Shown here: positions 1-7,341 of the stretch, in pieces | Layout of the letters: each line of letters begins with the position of its first letter | How positions within the stretch are numbered: the first letter of the stretch is position 1 | Source: an uncultured Roseburia sp. | GTDB taxonomy: Bacteria > Bacillota > Clostridia > Lachnospirales > Lachnospiraceae | Direction: 5' to 3' | Length of the DNA stretch: 47,911 nt | Assembly: GCA_947062675.1 (NCBI GenBank) | Contig: CAMSQM010000023.1 | Span: 1 to 47,911, forward strand | Notes under the pieces: model-generated | Databases searched by the model: none | Told to the model about the DNA's origin: nothing | The model's input: only the letters and a program-made list of their open reading frames with translations | Program-made: the position numbers and the translations under genes

Positions 1-539
1 AGATTTTTGGATGCCCTGGAGTCCAGCGCCCCGGTGGGCTCGTCAGCCAGCAGCAGGGACTGTCCGGCCACGATCGCCCGGGCGCAGGCGGCACGCTGCT
101 TCTGGCCCCCGGATACCTGGCAGGGAAACCTGGACAGGATGTCGGTGATGCCCAGCTTCCCGGCCACCTCCCGCACCCGGTTCTGTACCATCCCGGGGTC
201 GGTGTGGTTCAGTGAAAGAGCCAGTCCGATGTTTTCCTCAACCGTCAGGGTGTCCAGCAGATTGAAGTCCTGGAATACAAAGCCCAGCCGCTCCCGGCGG
301 AATTTTGCTAATTCTTCCCCGGACAGATCGGCAATACTCACACCGTCCAGAAAAATTTTCCCCGCGCTGATGGTGTCGATGGTGGAGATGCAGTTGAGCA
401 GAGTGGTTTTTCCGCTGCCTGACGCACCCATGATTGCCAGAAAATCCCCGGACTCCACATTAAAACTTACCCGGTCCAGCGCGCGGGTGACGTTGTTTTT
501 ACTGCCGTAATACTTTTCGATATTTTGTATCTGAAGCAT
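1..539 (-). CDS. BceA-like ABC transporter ATP-binding protein (3' end cut by window)
   Basis: This is the ATPase subunit of a BceAB/MacB-type ABC transporter, the group that removes or senses antimicrobial peptides such as bacitracin. Read on the minus strand from the ATG at 539, it shows Walker A (GASGSGKTT), a Q-loop (VFQDFNLLD), the ABC signature (VSGGQKQR), Walker B (LLLADEP) and the following TGALDS D-loop. An AAAGGAGG site lies just upstream of the ATG. About 179 codons are present and the stop lies beyond the window. The two-component pair just upstream on the same strand is the usual partner of these transporters, so a BceRS-BceAB module is likely, with the permease expected beyond position 1. 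The substrate cannot be read from the sequence. Confidence 0.93.
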   Translation of the reverse strand, partial: MLQIQNIEKYYGSKNNVTRALDRVSFNVESGDFLAIMGASGSGKTTLLNCISTIDTISAGKIFLDGVSIADLSGEELAKFRRERLGFVFQDFNLLDTLTVEENIGLALSLNHTDPGMVQNRVREVAGKLGITDILSRFPCQVSGGQKQRAACARAIVAGQSLLLADEPTGALDSRASKN

Positions 540-611
540 GATGGTACCTCCTTTGCGTCTTATGATACACCGGATGCAAAGTGGGTGGTATCGAATTGAT
601 ATTGATTTTTC

Positions 612-1622
612 TTACAATTTTGTAAGGTTCTCCTTTGCGGGAAACGTCAGCGTCACGGTTGTTCCCTCTCCCTCCTGTGAAACGATGTGCAGCCCCAGAT
701 CCAGAAAAGACGCCAGCTTTTTGCACAGATACAGCCCCATGCCGGTAGAACCGCCGCGAGCCCGCCCGTTGCTGCCGGTGAAGCCCCTGTCAGATACACG
801 GGAGAGCTCATGGGCGGGGATACCAATGCCGTTGTCCTGCACAATAAGCTGTGTCTGCTTCCCGCAAGCTCTGGCGGAAATGGAAATTACCGGCTCTGCG
901 CCCCGGTAGCGGGCAGCGTTCTGAAGGAGCTGACCTAAGATAAAGACTGCCCATTTTTCATCGGTACAGACGGTGCAGTCCAGCCCGTCCGTTTCCAGCC
1001 GGACCCCGCTTTGAACGAGCAGAGGACGGTGGTTCTCAATGGCCTCTGCAGCGATATCCCCCATATTCACCTGCCGGAACAGACAATCCTGCTCCGGATT
1101 CTCCGCCCGCGCATAGAACAACGCCCGCTCTACATGGGCCTCGATCTGAGCCAGTTCCACTATGAGCTTCCGGCGGGTATTCCCGTTCAGGTCCCGGCAA
1201 ATGAGCCGGGCGGCGGTGACAGGGGCCTTGATCTCATGTACCCAGCGTTCCACATACTCCCGGTACTCCCGCTGAGCGGCCTTCGCATCGGACACCGCCC
1301 CCGTCATGGCCCGGCCCGCCCGGCGGGTTAAATCGAACAGCCGCCGTTCATAGAGATTCCCGGGAGGCGGGACGCACTCCATAAATAGATACTTCCGGTC
1401 CAGGGTGTTTAAAATCGTTTCCAATTCCCGGAGGCGGGCGCACTGGCGGAGGAAACTGACCGCCTGAACCGTTACGAAAACCGGCAGCAGAGCCAGCAGC
1501 AAAAGCGCCAGAACTCCCGGCTGTGTTCCTGTGGCAAGAAGGAACAACGCCGCCAATCCGGTGCAAATCAGCTGAAGGGCAATCCGGCCCAGCCGGTCAG
1601 ATAAAAATTCCCGCAGCGTCAT
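612..1622 (-). CDS. BceS-like intramembrane-sensing histidine kinase
   Basis: 336 aa membrane sensor kinase. Two hydrophobic segments (about residues 14-32 and 36-57) are joined by a very short loop, so there is no external sensor domain; this is the pattern of BceS/LiaS-type kinases that take their signal from a partner transporter. The H-box is at about 125-135 (RWVHEIKAP, phospho-acceptor His129), the N-box is QLLQNAARY, and the G-boxes are DNGIGIP and GSTGMGLYL. The start overlaps the stop of the upstream regulator by 4 nt (ATGA), so the two are translationally coupled. A 72-nt gap separates it from the ABC ATPase. By family it would phosphorylate the adjacent regulator when the transporter meets its peptide. 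Confidence 0.93.
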   Translation of the reverse strand: MTLREFLSDRLGRIALQLICTGLAALFLLATGTQPGVLALLLLALLPVFVTVQAVSFLRQCARLRELETILNTLDRKYLFMECVPPPGNLYERRLFDLTRRAGRAMTGAVSDAKAAQREYREYVERWVHEIKAPVTAARLICRDLNGNTRRKLIVELAQIEAHVERALFYARAENPEQDCLFRQVNMGDIAAEAIENHRPLLVQSGVRLETDGLDCTVCTDEKWAVFILGQLLQNAARYRGAEPVISISARACGKQTQLIVQDNGIGIPAHELSRVSDRGFTGSNGRARGGSTGMGLYLCKKLASFLDLGLHIVSQEGEGTTVTLTFPAKENLTKL

Positions 1623-2287
1623 AGCTGATACCCCATTCCACGCCGGGTCCTGATGGCGTCAGACAGGCCGATCTCCGCCAGTTTTCCCCGCAGCCGGGTC
1701 ATGTTAACACTAAGGGTATTGTCGTCAATGTAAATCTGATTGTCCCATAGCGCATCAATCAGATCAGCTCTGGAAACGATTTGCCCTGCATGAGACATCA
1801 GACACGCCAGTATCTGAAGTTCGTTTCGGGTCAGTTCCGCAGTATTTCCATTGGCTGACACAACTCCTTTTCTCAGGTTCAGATGGAGTCCTCCGGCCTC
1901 TGCAGTATCAGCCGGTCCCGGATCGTCAGAACTCCGGCGCAGGACGGCCCTGATACGGGCCAGCAGAACAGGGACGCTGTAGGGTTTGGTGATGTAGTCA
2001 TCCCCGCCCAGGCTCAGCGCCCGCACTTCGTCCACACCGGTGTCCCGGCTGGTAACAAAGATCACCGGCGTGGGAAAGGTTCTCCGCAGCGCGGCGCACA
2101 GGGAGAAGCCGTCTTTACCCGGAAGGCCAATGTCCAAAAGGATGAGGTCCGGGCGTTTCCGGGCCGCCTGTTCCGGAATATCATCAAAGCCTGTTACTGG
2201 CAGGGGAATGTATCCCTCGTTTTCCAGCAACAGCGTCAGTTCCTCCCGAATGGCTGGGTCATCCTCGATTATCATGATTCTGGGCAT
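1619..2287 (-). CDS. OmpR/PhoB-family response regulator (BceR-like)
   Basis: 222 aa two-component regulator. The receiver carries the acidic pair (E8/D9/D10), phospho-acceptor D52 in LLDIGLPG, T79 and K101 (ITKPY). The C-terminal winged-helix domain contains RNELQILACL and ends in the typical VRTRRGMGYQL-like stretch (here IRTRRGMGYQL). I chose the ATG at 2287, which gives MPRIMIIEDD, because it has a clear AGGAGG upstream; an in-frame ATG 12 codons earlier has no such site. It is the first gene of the kinase operon and follows a good promoter at 2314-2342. It probably activates the neighbouring ABC transporter genes. Confidence 0.94.
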   Translation of the reverse strand: MPRIMIIEDDPAIREELTLLLENEGYIPLPVTGFDDIPEQAARKRPDLILLDIGLPGKDGFSLCAALRRTFPTPVIFVTSRDTGVDEVRALSLGGDDYITKPYSVPVLLARIRAVLRRSSDDPGPADTAEAGGLHLNLRKGVVSANGNTAELTRNELQILACLMSHAGQIVSRADLIDALWDNQIYIDDNTLSVNMTRLRGKLAEIGLSDAIRTRRGMGYQL

Positions 2288-2313
2288 ATCATTCCTCCTG
2301 TTATTTTGCTTAC

Positions 2314-2342
2314 ATTTTAGCACAGGGAGGGCGGATTATCAA
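2314..2342 (-). promoter_or_regulatory. Sigma-A-type promoter for the response regulator-kinase operon
   Basis: Read on the minus strand: -35 TTGATA (2337-2342), a 17-nt spacer, and -10 TAAAAT (2314-2319) preceded by TGC (extended -10). It lies 27 nt before the regulator start, leaving a short 5' UTR. Confidence 0.65.
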
Positions 2343-2513
2343 ATTCAGAAAGAATATCTGATGAAATGAGCCAGAGAGCGCAGCAGACTGACACCGCCTC
2401 CGGCTGGCGGACAGCGGGTATGGACAAGGGAGGATTCCGGTAAATGCCCTGCGTCTGGCAGAGCGGCAGCGGACAGGCCGCCTGGGCGCGCCGGCAGGTT
2501 CTGGAAAAATGGT

Positions 2514-2543
2514 TTGGCATAAATCCGCTGGGTGTGTTATACT
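2514..2543 (+). promoter_or_regulatory. Promoter of the cytosine methyltransferase gene
   Basis: -35 TTGGCA (2514-2519), an 18-nt spacer, and -10 TATACT (2538-2543). It stands about 175 nt before the chosen methyltransferase start. The stretch from 2343 to 2513, between the divergent promoters, shows no coding sequence or element that I recognise. Confidence 0.6.
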
Positions 2544-2593
2544 GATTCCGGTCTGCCGGAATCGGCAGATATGCTTTCCGCAGAATGGAAAGC
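2544..2593 (+). promoter_or_regulatory. Overlapping inverted repeats at the expected transcription start (candidate operator or leader structure)
   Basis: Directly after the -10 there are two perfect inverted repeats that share an arm: GATTCCGG-TCTG-CCGGAATC (2544-2563) and TCTGCCG-GAAT-CGGCAGA (2552-2569). They cannot form at once as RNA hairpins. A third one follows: GCTTTCC-N7-GGAAAGC (2573-2593). The position covers the expected +1, which suits a repressor site. The downstream methyltransferase has an N-terminal HTH, and some cytosine methyltransferases with such domains (M.EcoRII, M.SsoII) repress their own genes. Autoregulation here is inference. Confidence 0.5.
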
Positions 2594-2718
2594 CGCTGAC
2601 CGTTCGGAGAATTCAGAGCGGGGAATACGGTGAGAATAAGGAATCCGGACAGGCAGAATGACGTCTGTGCGGAAGAAAAGAATTTACCGGAGAAAGAGAC
2701 GGATCCGTGGAGGCTGGG

Positions 2719-4014
2719 ATGGAGATTTGGGAAGCGATTATAGAGAAACGGACGCAGCTGGGGCTGACGCGCAAGGACTTTGCGGATGCTCTCGGGCTGG
2801 GGCGCAGCGGGGAAAAGCTGCTGAAGGGCTGGGAAAGCGGGGAGATCACGCCCTCTGAATGGGAATATCAGCAGATTATGCAGTTTGCGGATCATACGCC
2901 GTACGCGGAAGCGTCCGGGGATGGGGAGGCATTCCGTTTTATTGACCTTTTTGCGGGAATCGGGGGAATCAGGATCCCGTTTCAGGAACTGGGTGGAAGA
3001 TGTGTTTTTTCTTCTGAATGGGACCCGTTTTCCCAGAAGACGTACCGCATTAATTTTGGAGAGAAACCTGCCGGGGATATCACGAAAATAGATGAAAAGG
3101 AACTGCCGGATTTTGAGATTCTGCTGGGAGGGTTTCCCTGTCAGCCGTTTTCCCAGGCCGGACTGAAAAAAGGTTTTTCCGATACCAGGGGAACCCTCTT
3201 TTTTGACATTGAACGAATTATTAAGGAAAAGCGTCCGAGAGCGTTTCTGCTCGAAAATGTAAAGCAGCTGCGGGGCCACGATAAAGGCAGGACGCTTAAG
3301 GTCATAAAAGAACATCTGGAGCTGCTGCACTATCATGTGGACACGGATGTCCTGCGCGCGGCGGATTTCGGCGTGCCGCAGAATCGTGAGAGAATCTATA
3401 TTGTCGGGTTTGATGCGGACTGGTATCCGGTTGATAAGAAATATTCATTTCCGTATCCAAAACCAACGGGGGTAACCACCAGACTGGGGGATATTCTGCA
3501 GAAAAATGTGGATGAGAGATATACGATCAGCGATACACTCTGGGAAGGTCATCAGAGGAGGAAGCAGGAACACCAGGAGAAGGGAAACGGGTTCGGCTAT
3601 TCGCTGTTTGATGCCGGATCGGAGTATGCAAACACGATCAGCGCGAGATACTATAAGGACGGCAGTGAAATACTGATTGATCAGGGCGGGGGAAAGAATC
3701 CCAGAAAGCTGACACCCAGGGAGTGCGCGAGACTTCAGGGATTTCCGGAGGAATTTATTATTCCGGTCTCCGACACGCAGGCGTACAGACAGTTTGGCAA
3801 TTCGGTTGCGGTGCCGGTTATCCGCGCGATTGCGAAGCGGATGCTGGAGGAGATGGACCGTCTGGAAAAACTGAGGAATGCCGGGCAGGGCAGGACCTGC
3901 GCGTCGGAAGACGTTCCGGATTCCGGCCAGCCCGGGAAAAAAGAATGCTGTGCGGGAGCATGTGCAGAGGATACCCGGCAGCCGGATGAAAAAGAGGTCC
4001 GTGCGGCGGAGTGA
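2719..4014 (+). CDS. DNA (cytosine-5-)-methyltransferase with N-terminal HTH
   Basis: 431 aa C5-cytosine methyltransferase. The first ~60 residues form an XRE-like HTH (RKDFADALGL... LLKGWESGE). The catalytic domain follows: motif I DLFAGIGG, motif IV GGFPCQPFS with nucleophile Cys141, motif VI LLENV, motif VIII QNRERIYIVG, a short target recognition region, motif IX (RKLTPRECARLQGFP) and motif X (RQFGNSVAVPV). A hydrophilic tail of about 45 residues after the catalytic fold contains four cysteines and has no family counterpart I know. The ATG at 2719 has GGAGG 5 nt upstream; a GTG at 2707 lacks a site. No restriction endonuclease is adjacent, so it looks like an orphan enzyme. The recognition site cannot be read from sequence. 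Confidence 0.92.
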   Translation: MEIWEAIIEKRTQLGLTRKDFADALGLGRSGEKLLKGWESGEITPSEWEYQQIMQFADHTPYAEASGDGEAFRFIDLFAGIGGIRIPFQELGGRCVFSSEWDPFSQKTYRINFGEKPAGDITKIDEKELPDFEILLGGFPCQPFSQAGLKKGFSDTRGTLFFDIERIIKEKRPRAFLLENVKQLRGHDKGRTLKVIKEHLELLHYHVDTDVLRAADFGVPQNRERIYIVGFDADWYPVDKKYSFPYPKPTGVTTRLGDILQKNVDERYTISDTLWEGHQRRKQEHQEKGNGFGYSLFDAGSEYANTISARYYKDGSEILIDQGGGKNPRKLTPRECARLQGFPEEFIIPVSDTQAYRQFGNSVAVPVIRAIAKRMLEEMDRLEKLRNAGQGRTCASEDVPDSGQPGKKECCAGACAEDTRQPDEKEVRAAE

Positions 4015-4064
4015 GAGGATATTTCCTGCGGATGACAAATAAGAGACAGGGGGACAGAGAAGGG

Positions 4065-5819
4065 ATGGAAGCAGTAAAGCCGGAATTTCATGAACTGACG
4101 CTTGCGGACAGGGACTGGATGAACGCAAAGTTCGCGGAGGACGGCAGGAATGCGTGTGAATATACGTTTGCAAATAATTTTATCTGGCGGAAGGTGTATC
4201 AGGTGGAGGTCGCCGAACTGTGCGGCTGCCTGATTATCCGGTCTGTGGAGCAGGGGGAATACCAGTATTCATATCCGGTCGGCTCCGGGGACAGAAGGGC
4301 AGCCATTGAAGCGCTGCTGCGCATCTGCCACAGCGAGAACCGGAAGCTTACGATGTCGCCGCTCTGCGGGGAGGACAGAAAGCAGCTTCTGGCGTGGTTT
4401 CCGGGTCAGTTTCTGATCGAGGGGGACCGCGACGCGTACGATTATATTTATTCCAGCAGGAAGCTGGCGACTCTTGCCGGAAAGAAGCTCCACGGCAAGC
4501 GGAATCACATCGCACGTTTTAAGGACGGCGGCGACTGGTCCTATGAGCCGCTGACGGAGGAGAATCTGGAGGACTGCCGGACGATGACTTACCGGTGGAT
4601 GCGGATGCGCTCGGAAAAGTGGAATGAGGAGATGGAGGAAGAGGTGATCGTTCTTCATGAGACGTTCGACCATATGCACAGGCTGGGGCTGACCGGGGGC
4701 GTTCTGCGCAAAGCCGGGGAGATCGTGGCGTTCTGTATGGGAGAGCCGCTGAACGAGGAGACGTTCGTCGTCCATTTTGAGAAAGCGTATCCCGATATGC
4801 AGGGGGCATATCCGATGATTAACCAGCAGTTTGTGCTGCACGAATGTGAGGCATATACGTATGTCAACCGGGAGGAGGACACGGGCGATCCGGGGCTGCG
4901 GAAGGCGAAGCTGTCTTACTACCCCGAGATTCTTCTGAAGAAATATGTGGCCTCGGAGAGCCGGATTGTTTTCGCGGACAGGGAGACGGACGGAGAGCAG
5001 ATTCTGGAACTCTGGAAGACGTGTTTCGGGGATGAGGAGGATTATATCCGGTTTTATCTGGACCATCGCCTGACGGAAGATAATATGCTGGTGATTCACG
5101 AGGACGGAAAAGTGGTGTCGATGGCGGGATTTCTTCCGGCTGAGTATTATTCGGGCGGGGAATATCTGCCCGCGCGCTATGTCTATGCGGTTGCGACGCT
5201 GCCGGAATACCGCGGTCGCGGATATGCGGCCTCCGTACTTGCATTTGCGCGGGAGAAGTATGACGGTCTGCTGATTCTGTCGCCGGCGGAGGAGAGCCTG
5301 TGTTCATATTATGAGCGGATGGGATTTACGAGGGCATTTGCGGCCGGCCGCTGCGGGCTGACGGCGGACCGCCCGGAGACGGCGGGGGAGGCGGAACTCT
5401 CCGCCATGGAGCTGGGCTGTGAATCGGGCGGCACAGAGCGCCTGGAACCGGTCACGGCGGAGGAATATGTCCGGGTCCGCGATGAAAAGAACCGGAGGGA
5501 GGGATATGTCCGCTGGGAAGAGGAGGCCGTCCGGTATGCAATGGAACTGAATGCGGAGGAGGGCGGAAGAACCTGTGTGGCCGTCGGGCCGGAGGGGGAG
5601 CGGGATATCCTGATGTATCATCCCGACGGAGAACTGCTTACAATTATAGAGACAACACTGCCCGCGGACCGGCTTGGAGAGCTGCTGCCGGAGCTCCTGG
5701 CGGAGACCGGGACGACCCGCGCGGAATATGTGCAGCCGGGCGGAATGCTCTGGCCGCCGGATTCGGGGAAAGAGATGCCTGTCAGCCGGGAGGGATATCT
5801 GAATCTGACGCTCGGATAG
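4065..5819 (+). CDS. DUF2156 domain - GNAT acetyltransferase fusion protein
   Basis: 584 aa soluble protein. Residues ~1-290 match the DUF2156 fold (related to the catalytic part of phosphatidylglycerol lysyltransferases; itself a double-GNAT fold). Residues ~300-430 are a GNAT domain with the acyl-CoA loop in ATLPEYRGRGYAASVL. The last ~140 residues have the look of another GNAT-like or SCP2-like lobe, which I cannot name. The ATG at 4065 begins with the family-typical EFHELTLADRDWM; other in-frame starts are GTG 4011, which overlaps the methyltransferase stop as GTGA, and ATG 4032. The overlap suggests the two genes are co-transcribed. Substrates are unknown; aminoacyl or acyl transfer is the family expectation. 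Confidence 0.8.
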   Translation: MEAVKPEFHELTLADRDWMNAKFAEDGRNACEYTFANNFIWRKVYQVEVAELCGCLIIRSVEQGEYQYSYPVGSGDRRAAIEALLRICHSENRKLTMSPLCGEDRKQLLAWFPGQFLIEGDRDAYDYIYSSRKLATLAGKKLHGKRNHIARFKDGGDWSYEPLTEENLEDCRTMTYRWMRMRSEKWNEEMEEEVIVLHETFDHMHRLGLTGGVLRKAGEIVAFCMGEPLNEETFVVHFEKAYPDMQGAYPMINQQFVLHECEAYTYVNREEDTGDPGLRKAKLSYYPEILLKKYVASESRIVFADRETDGEQILELWKTCFGDEEDYIRFYLDHRLTEDNMLVIHEDGKVVSMAGFLPAEYYSGGEYLPARYVYAVATLPEYRGRGYAASVLAFAREKYDGLLILSPAEESLCSYYERMGFTRAFAAGRCGLTADRPETAGEAELSAMELGCESGGTERLEPVTAEEYVRVRDEKNRREGYVRWEEEAVRYAMELNAEEGGRTCVAVGPEGERDILMYHPDGELLTIIETTLPADRLGELLPELLAETGTTRAEYVQPGGMLWPPDSGKEMPVSREGYLNLTLG

Positions 5820-5826
5820 GTTCGCG

Positions 5827-5873
5827 CACACAATTTGCGCCGTCAGGCATTCCTGTCTGACAAAGATTGTGTG
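5827..5873. repeat. Long inverted repeat between the DUF2156-GNAT gene and hpf
   Basis: The outer arms CACACAAT (5827-5834) and ATTGTGTG (5866-5873) pair perfectly, and inner arms GTCAG and CTGAC (from 5842 and 5857) can extend the structure. No T-run follows, so it is not a classical terminator. It sits just upstream of the hpf promoter and may be a factor-assisted terminator or a regulator site. Confidence 0.4.
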
Positions 5874-5888
5874 AAAAGAGAAATTTTC

Positions 5889-5916
5889 TTGCTATAGCTG
5901 TAAAATATGCTATAAT
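5889..5916 (+). promoter_or_regulatory. Promoter of hpf
   Basis: -35 TTGCTA (5889-5894), a 16-nt spacer, and a consensus -10 TATAAT (5911-5916). Transcription would start about 45 nt before the HPF ATG. Confidence 0.7.
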
Positions 5917-5967
5917 AGAAGCATGATAGCAATCTGCATCAAATAAACAGCAAGGGGGTTTTGCGGC

Positions 5968-6498
5968 ATGAGAATCAGGATTACAGGGAGAAACCTCGAA
6001 CTGACCGAGGGACTGAAAAAAGCGGTGGAGAACAAACTGAACAAGCTTGAGAAATATTTTACGCCGGACACGGATGTACATGTGACGCTGAGCGTGGAGA
6101 AGGATCGCCAGAAAGTGGAGGTCACGATTCCGGTGAAGGGGAATTATATCCGCTCTGAACAGGTGAGCAGCGACATGTATGTCTCGATAGACCTGGTGGA
6201 GGAAGTGATTGAGCGCCAGCTGAAAAAATACAGGACGAAGCTGGTGACCAGGCAGCAGAACGGGACGTCTGTATTCCAGCAGGAGTTTTTAGAGGCGGAG
6301 GATGAGGAGGACGAGGAGATCCGCATTATCCGCAGCAAGAAGTTCAGCATGAAGCCGATGTATCCGGAAGATGCCTGTGTGCAGATGGAGCTTCTGGGAC
6401 ATGACTTTTTCGTTTTCATCAATGCAGAGAGCGAGGAGGTCAATGTGGTTTATAAGAGAAAAGGCAATACGTACGGTCTGATTGAGCCGGAGTATTAG
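5968..6498 (+). CDS. hpf: Long-form ribosome hibernation promoting factor
   Basis: 176 aa. The N-terminal HPF/YfiA domain (residues 1 to ~100) starts MRIRITGRNLELTEGL and has the usual beta-alpha-beta-beta-beta-alpha pattern. An acidic linker (EAEDEEDEE) leads to the C-terminal dimerisation domain (~120-176, with SMKPMYPEDACVQMELLGHDFFVF). The length matches the long HPF of Bacillota, which alone dimerises 70S ribosomes into inactive 100S particles in slow growth. The ATG has AGGGGG upstream. It has its own promoter and probably forms a single-gene unit ending near the terminator at 6671. Confidence 0.96.
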   Translation: MRIRITGRNLELTEGLKKAVENKLNKLEKYFTPDTDVHVTLSVEKDRQKVEVTIPVKGNYIRSEQVSSDMYVSIDLVEEVIERQLKKYRTKLVTRQQNGTSVFQQEFLEAEDEEDEEIRIIRSKKFSMKPMYPEDACVQMELLGHDFFVFINAESEEVNVVYKRKGNTYGLIEPEY

Positions 6499-6519
6499 GC
6501 TGGGCAGCCCATAGGAACG

Positions 6520-6640
6520 CCGCCGGAGTCCTGGAACGCGGTTCCGGTCACGGAGGTAAGTGCCGGAATCAGGGAATGCCGTTCCGGTCACGGCAGATAA
6601 GTGCGGGGGTCCTGGAACGACAGGACCGGTATGGATGAAA
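6520..6640. repeat. Three tandem ~40-bp degenerate repeats, each with an inner hairpin
   Basis: Three units can be aligned: 6520-6559, 6560-6600 and 6601-6640. Units 1 and 2 share GTTCCGGTCACGG; units 1 and 3 share GTCCTGGAACG. Each holds a small dyad: GGAAC-GCG-GTTCC in unit 1, a weaker GGAA/TTCC pair in unit 2, and GGTCCT-N8-AGGACC in unit 3. They lie after the HPF stop and before the terminator, so they would be in the 3' UTR of hpf. Confidence 0.55.
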
Positions 6641-6670
6641 AATAAAAAAACGGGTCACAGTCCGCGGCAG

Positions 6671-6699
6671 AGAGCCGCAGCGGGGCTGTGGCTCTTTTT
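6671..6699 (+). terminator. Rho-independent terminator after hpf
   Basis: Stem AGAGCC-G-CAG / CTG-T-GGCTCT with a short GGGG-containing loop, followed by TTTTT. It ends the hpf transcript about 170 nt after the stop codon. Confidence 0.75.
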
Positions 6700-6957
6700 G
6701 TGTGGGATTTTCTGCCCCGGGACTGCCCGTGTGGCATGGAGGAACCGTCCAGGCACCGGCGTCTGTGAAAAAAGGATATGATTTCCGCGGAATGCGAATG
6801 GCGCATTGTGAATCTGGCGAATACACTATAAGTGTAAGGAATCCGTTTTCTGCATGGCAGAAGAGAGTGAATGATGAAGAATGTTTTGAAGGAAAAAAGA
6901 GAGACAGGCCCGGGAGTGACGGGACGGCACGGGACAGAGGGTGACAGGAGTCTGGAA

Positions 6958-7212
6958 ATGCAGCTGGAGATACTGTGGCAGAATATGATATGGAGGGAAT
7001 TTATCGTGAAAGAATGCCGGGAGGACAGAAAGCGGACCGGGATTCTGTGTGAAATTCTCTCTGAACAGGCGGGACGCACCAGGGAAGAACTGCTGAGTCA
7101 GATATACCGGTACGGGAGTACGCTGCGGGAGCAGGATCTGATTGCAAGGCAGCTGTTTCTGTGGCTGCTGGAAACCGCAGAGCGACAGGAATGCACACAG
7201 GTAGCAGGATAA
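6958..7212 (+). CDS. Small hypothetical protein, probably helical
   Basis: 84 aa, not recognised. The sequence (starting MQLEILWQNM) is rich in Leu, Glu, Arg and Gln and predicts as mostly alpha-helical with no membrane segment, signal peptide or cysteine pattern. I chose the ATG at 6958 because AGGAG stands 7 nt upstream; an in-frame ATG at 6871 would add 29 poorly ordered residues with a weaker site. A weak promoter candidate lies at 6806-6832 (TTGTGA, 15 nt, TATAAG). It lies alone between a terminator and ddl. It could be a regulator or scaffold, but nothing shows this. Confidence 0.6.
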   Translation: MQLEILWQNMIWREFIVKECREDRKRTGILCEILSEQAGRTREELLSQIYRYGSTLREQDLIARQLFLWLLETAERQECTQVAG

Positions 7213-7288
7213 TCAGTATTTTATAAAGGAGAAAACTGTCATGCGGAGGGCGGGAGGCGGAATACATATGAATCTGGAGAAACATACC

Positions 7289-7320
7289 TTGCCACAGCCG
7301 GAAAAAAGGTATACTATAAA
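7289..7320 (+). promoter_or_regulatory. Possible promoter for ddl
   Basis: -35 TTGCCA at 7289-7294 and a TATACTATAAA box at 7310-7320. The spacer is 15 nt to TATACT or 20 nt to TATAAA, so neither is ideal. It lies 22 nt before the ddl start. Confidence 0.4.
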
Positions 7321-7341
7321 GCGGGAAAGGAGTTTGGTATA

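Noticed and set aside
7-510. Open plus-strand frame of 167 codons at the window start
   Set aside because: It is antisense to the ABC ATPase, whose Walker A, signature and Walker B are all intact on the minus strand.
2317-3336. Minus-strand open frame of 339 codons opposite the methyltransferase
   Set aside because: It shows no recognisable domain and lies antisense to all catalytic motifs of the methyltransferase.
2719-4014. Complete restriction-modification system
   Set aside because: No endonuclease gene was found on either side; the next gene is a DUF2156-GNAT protein and the previous ones form a two-component module.
6520-6640. CRISPR-like array
   Set aside because: The units are contiguous and degenerate, have no spacers, and number only three.
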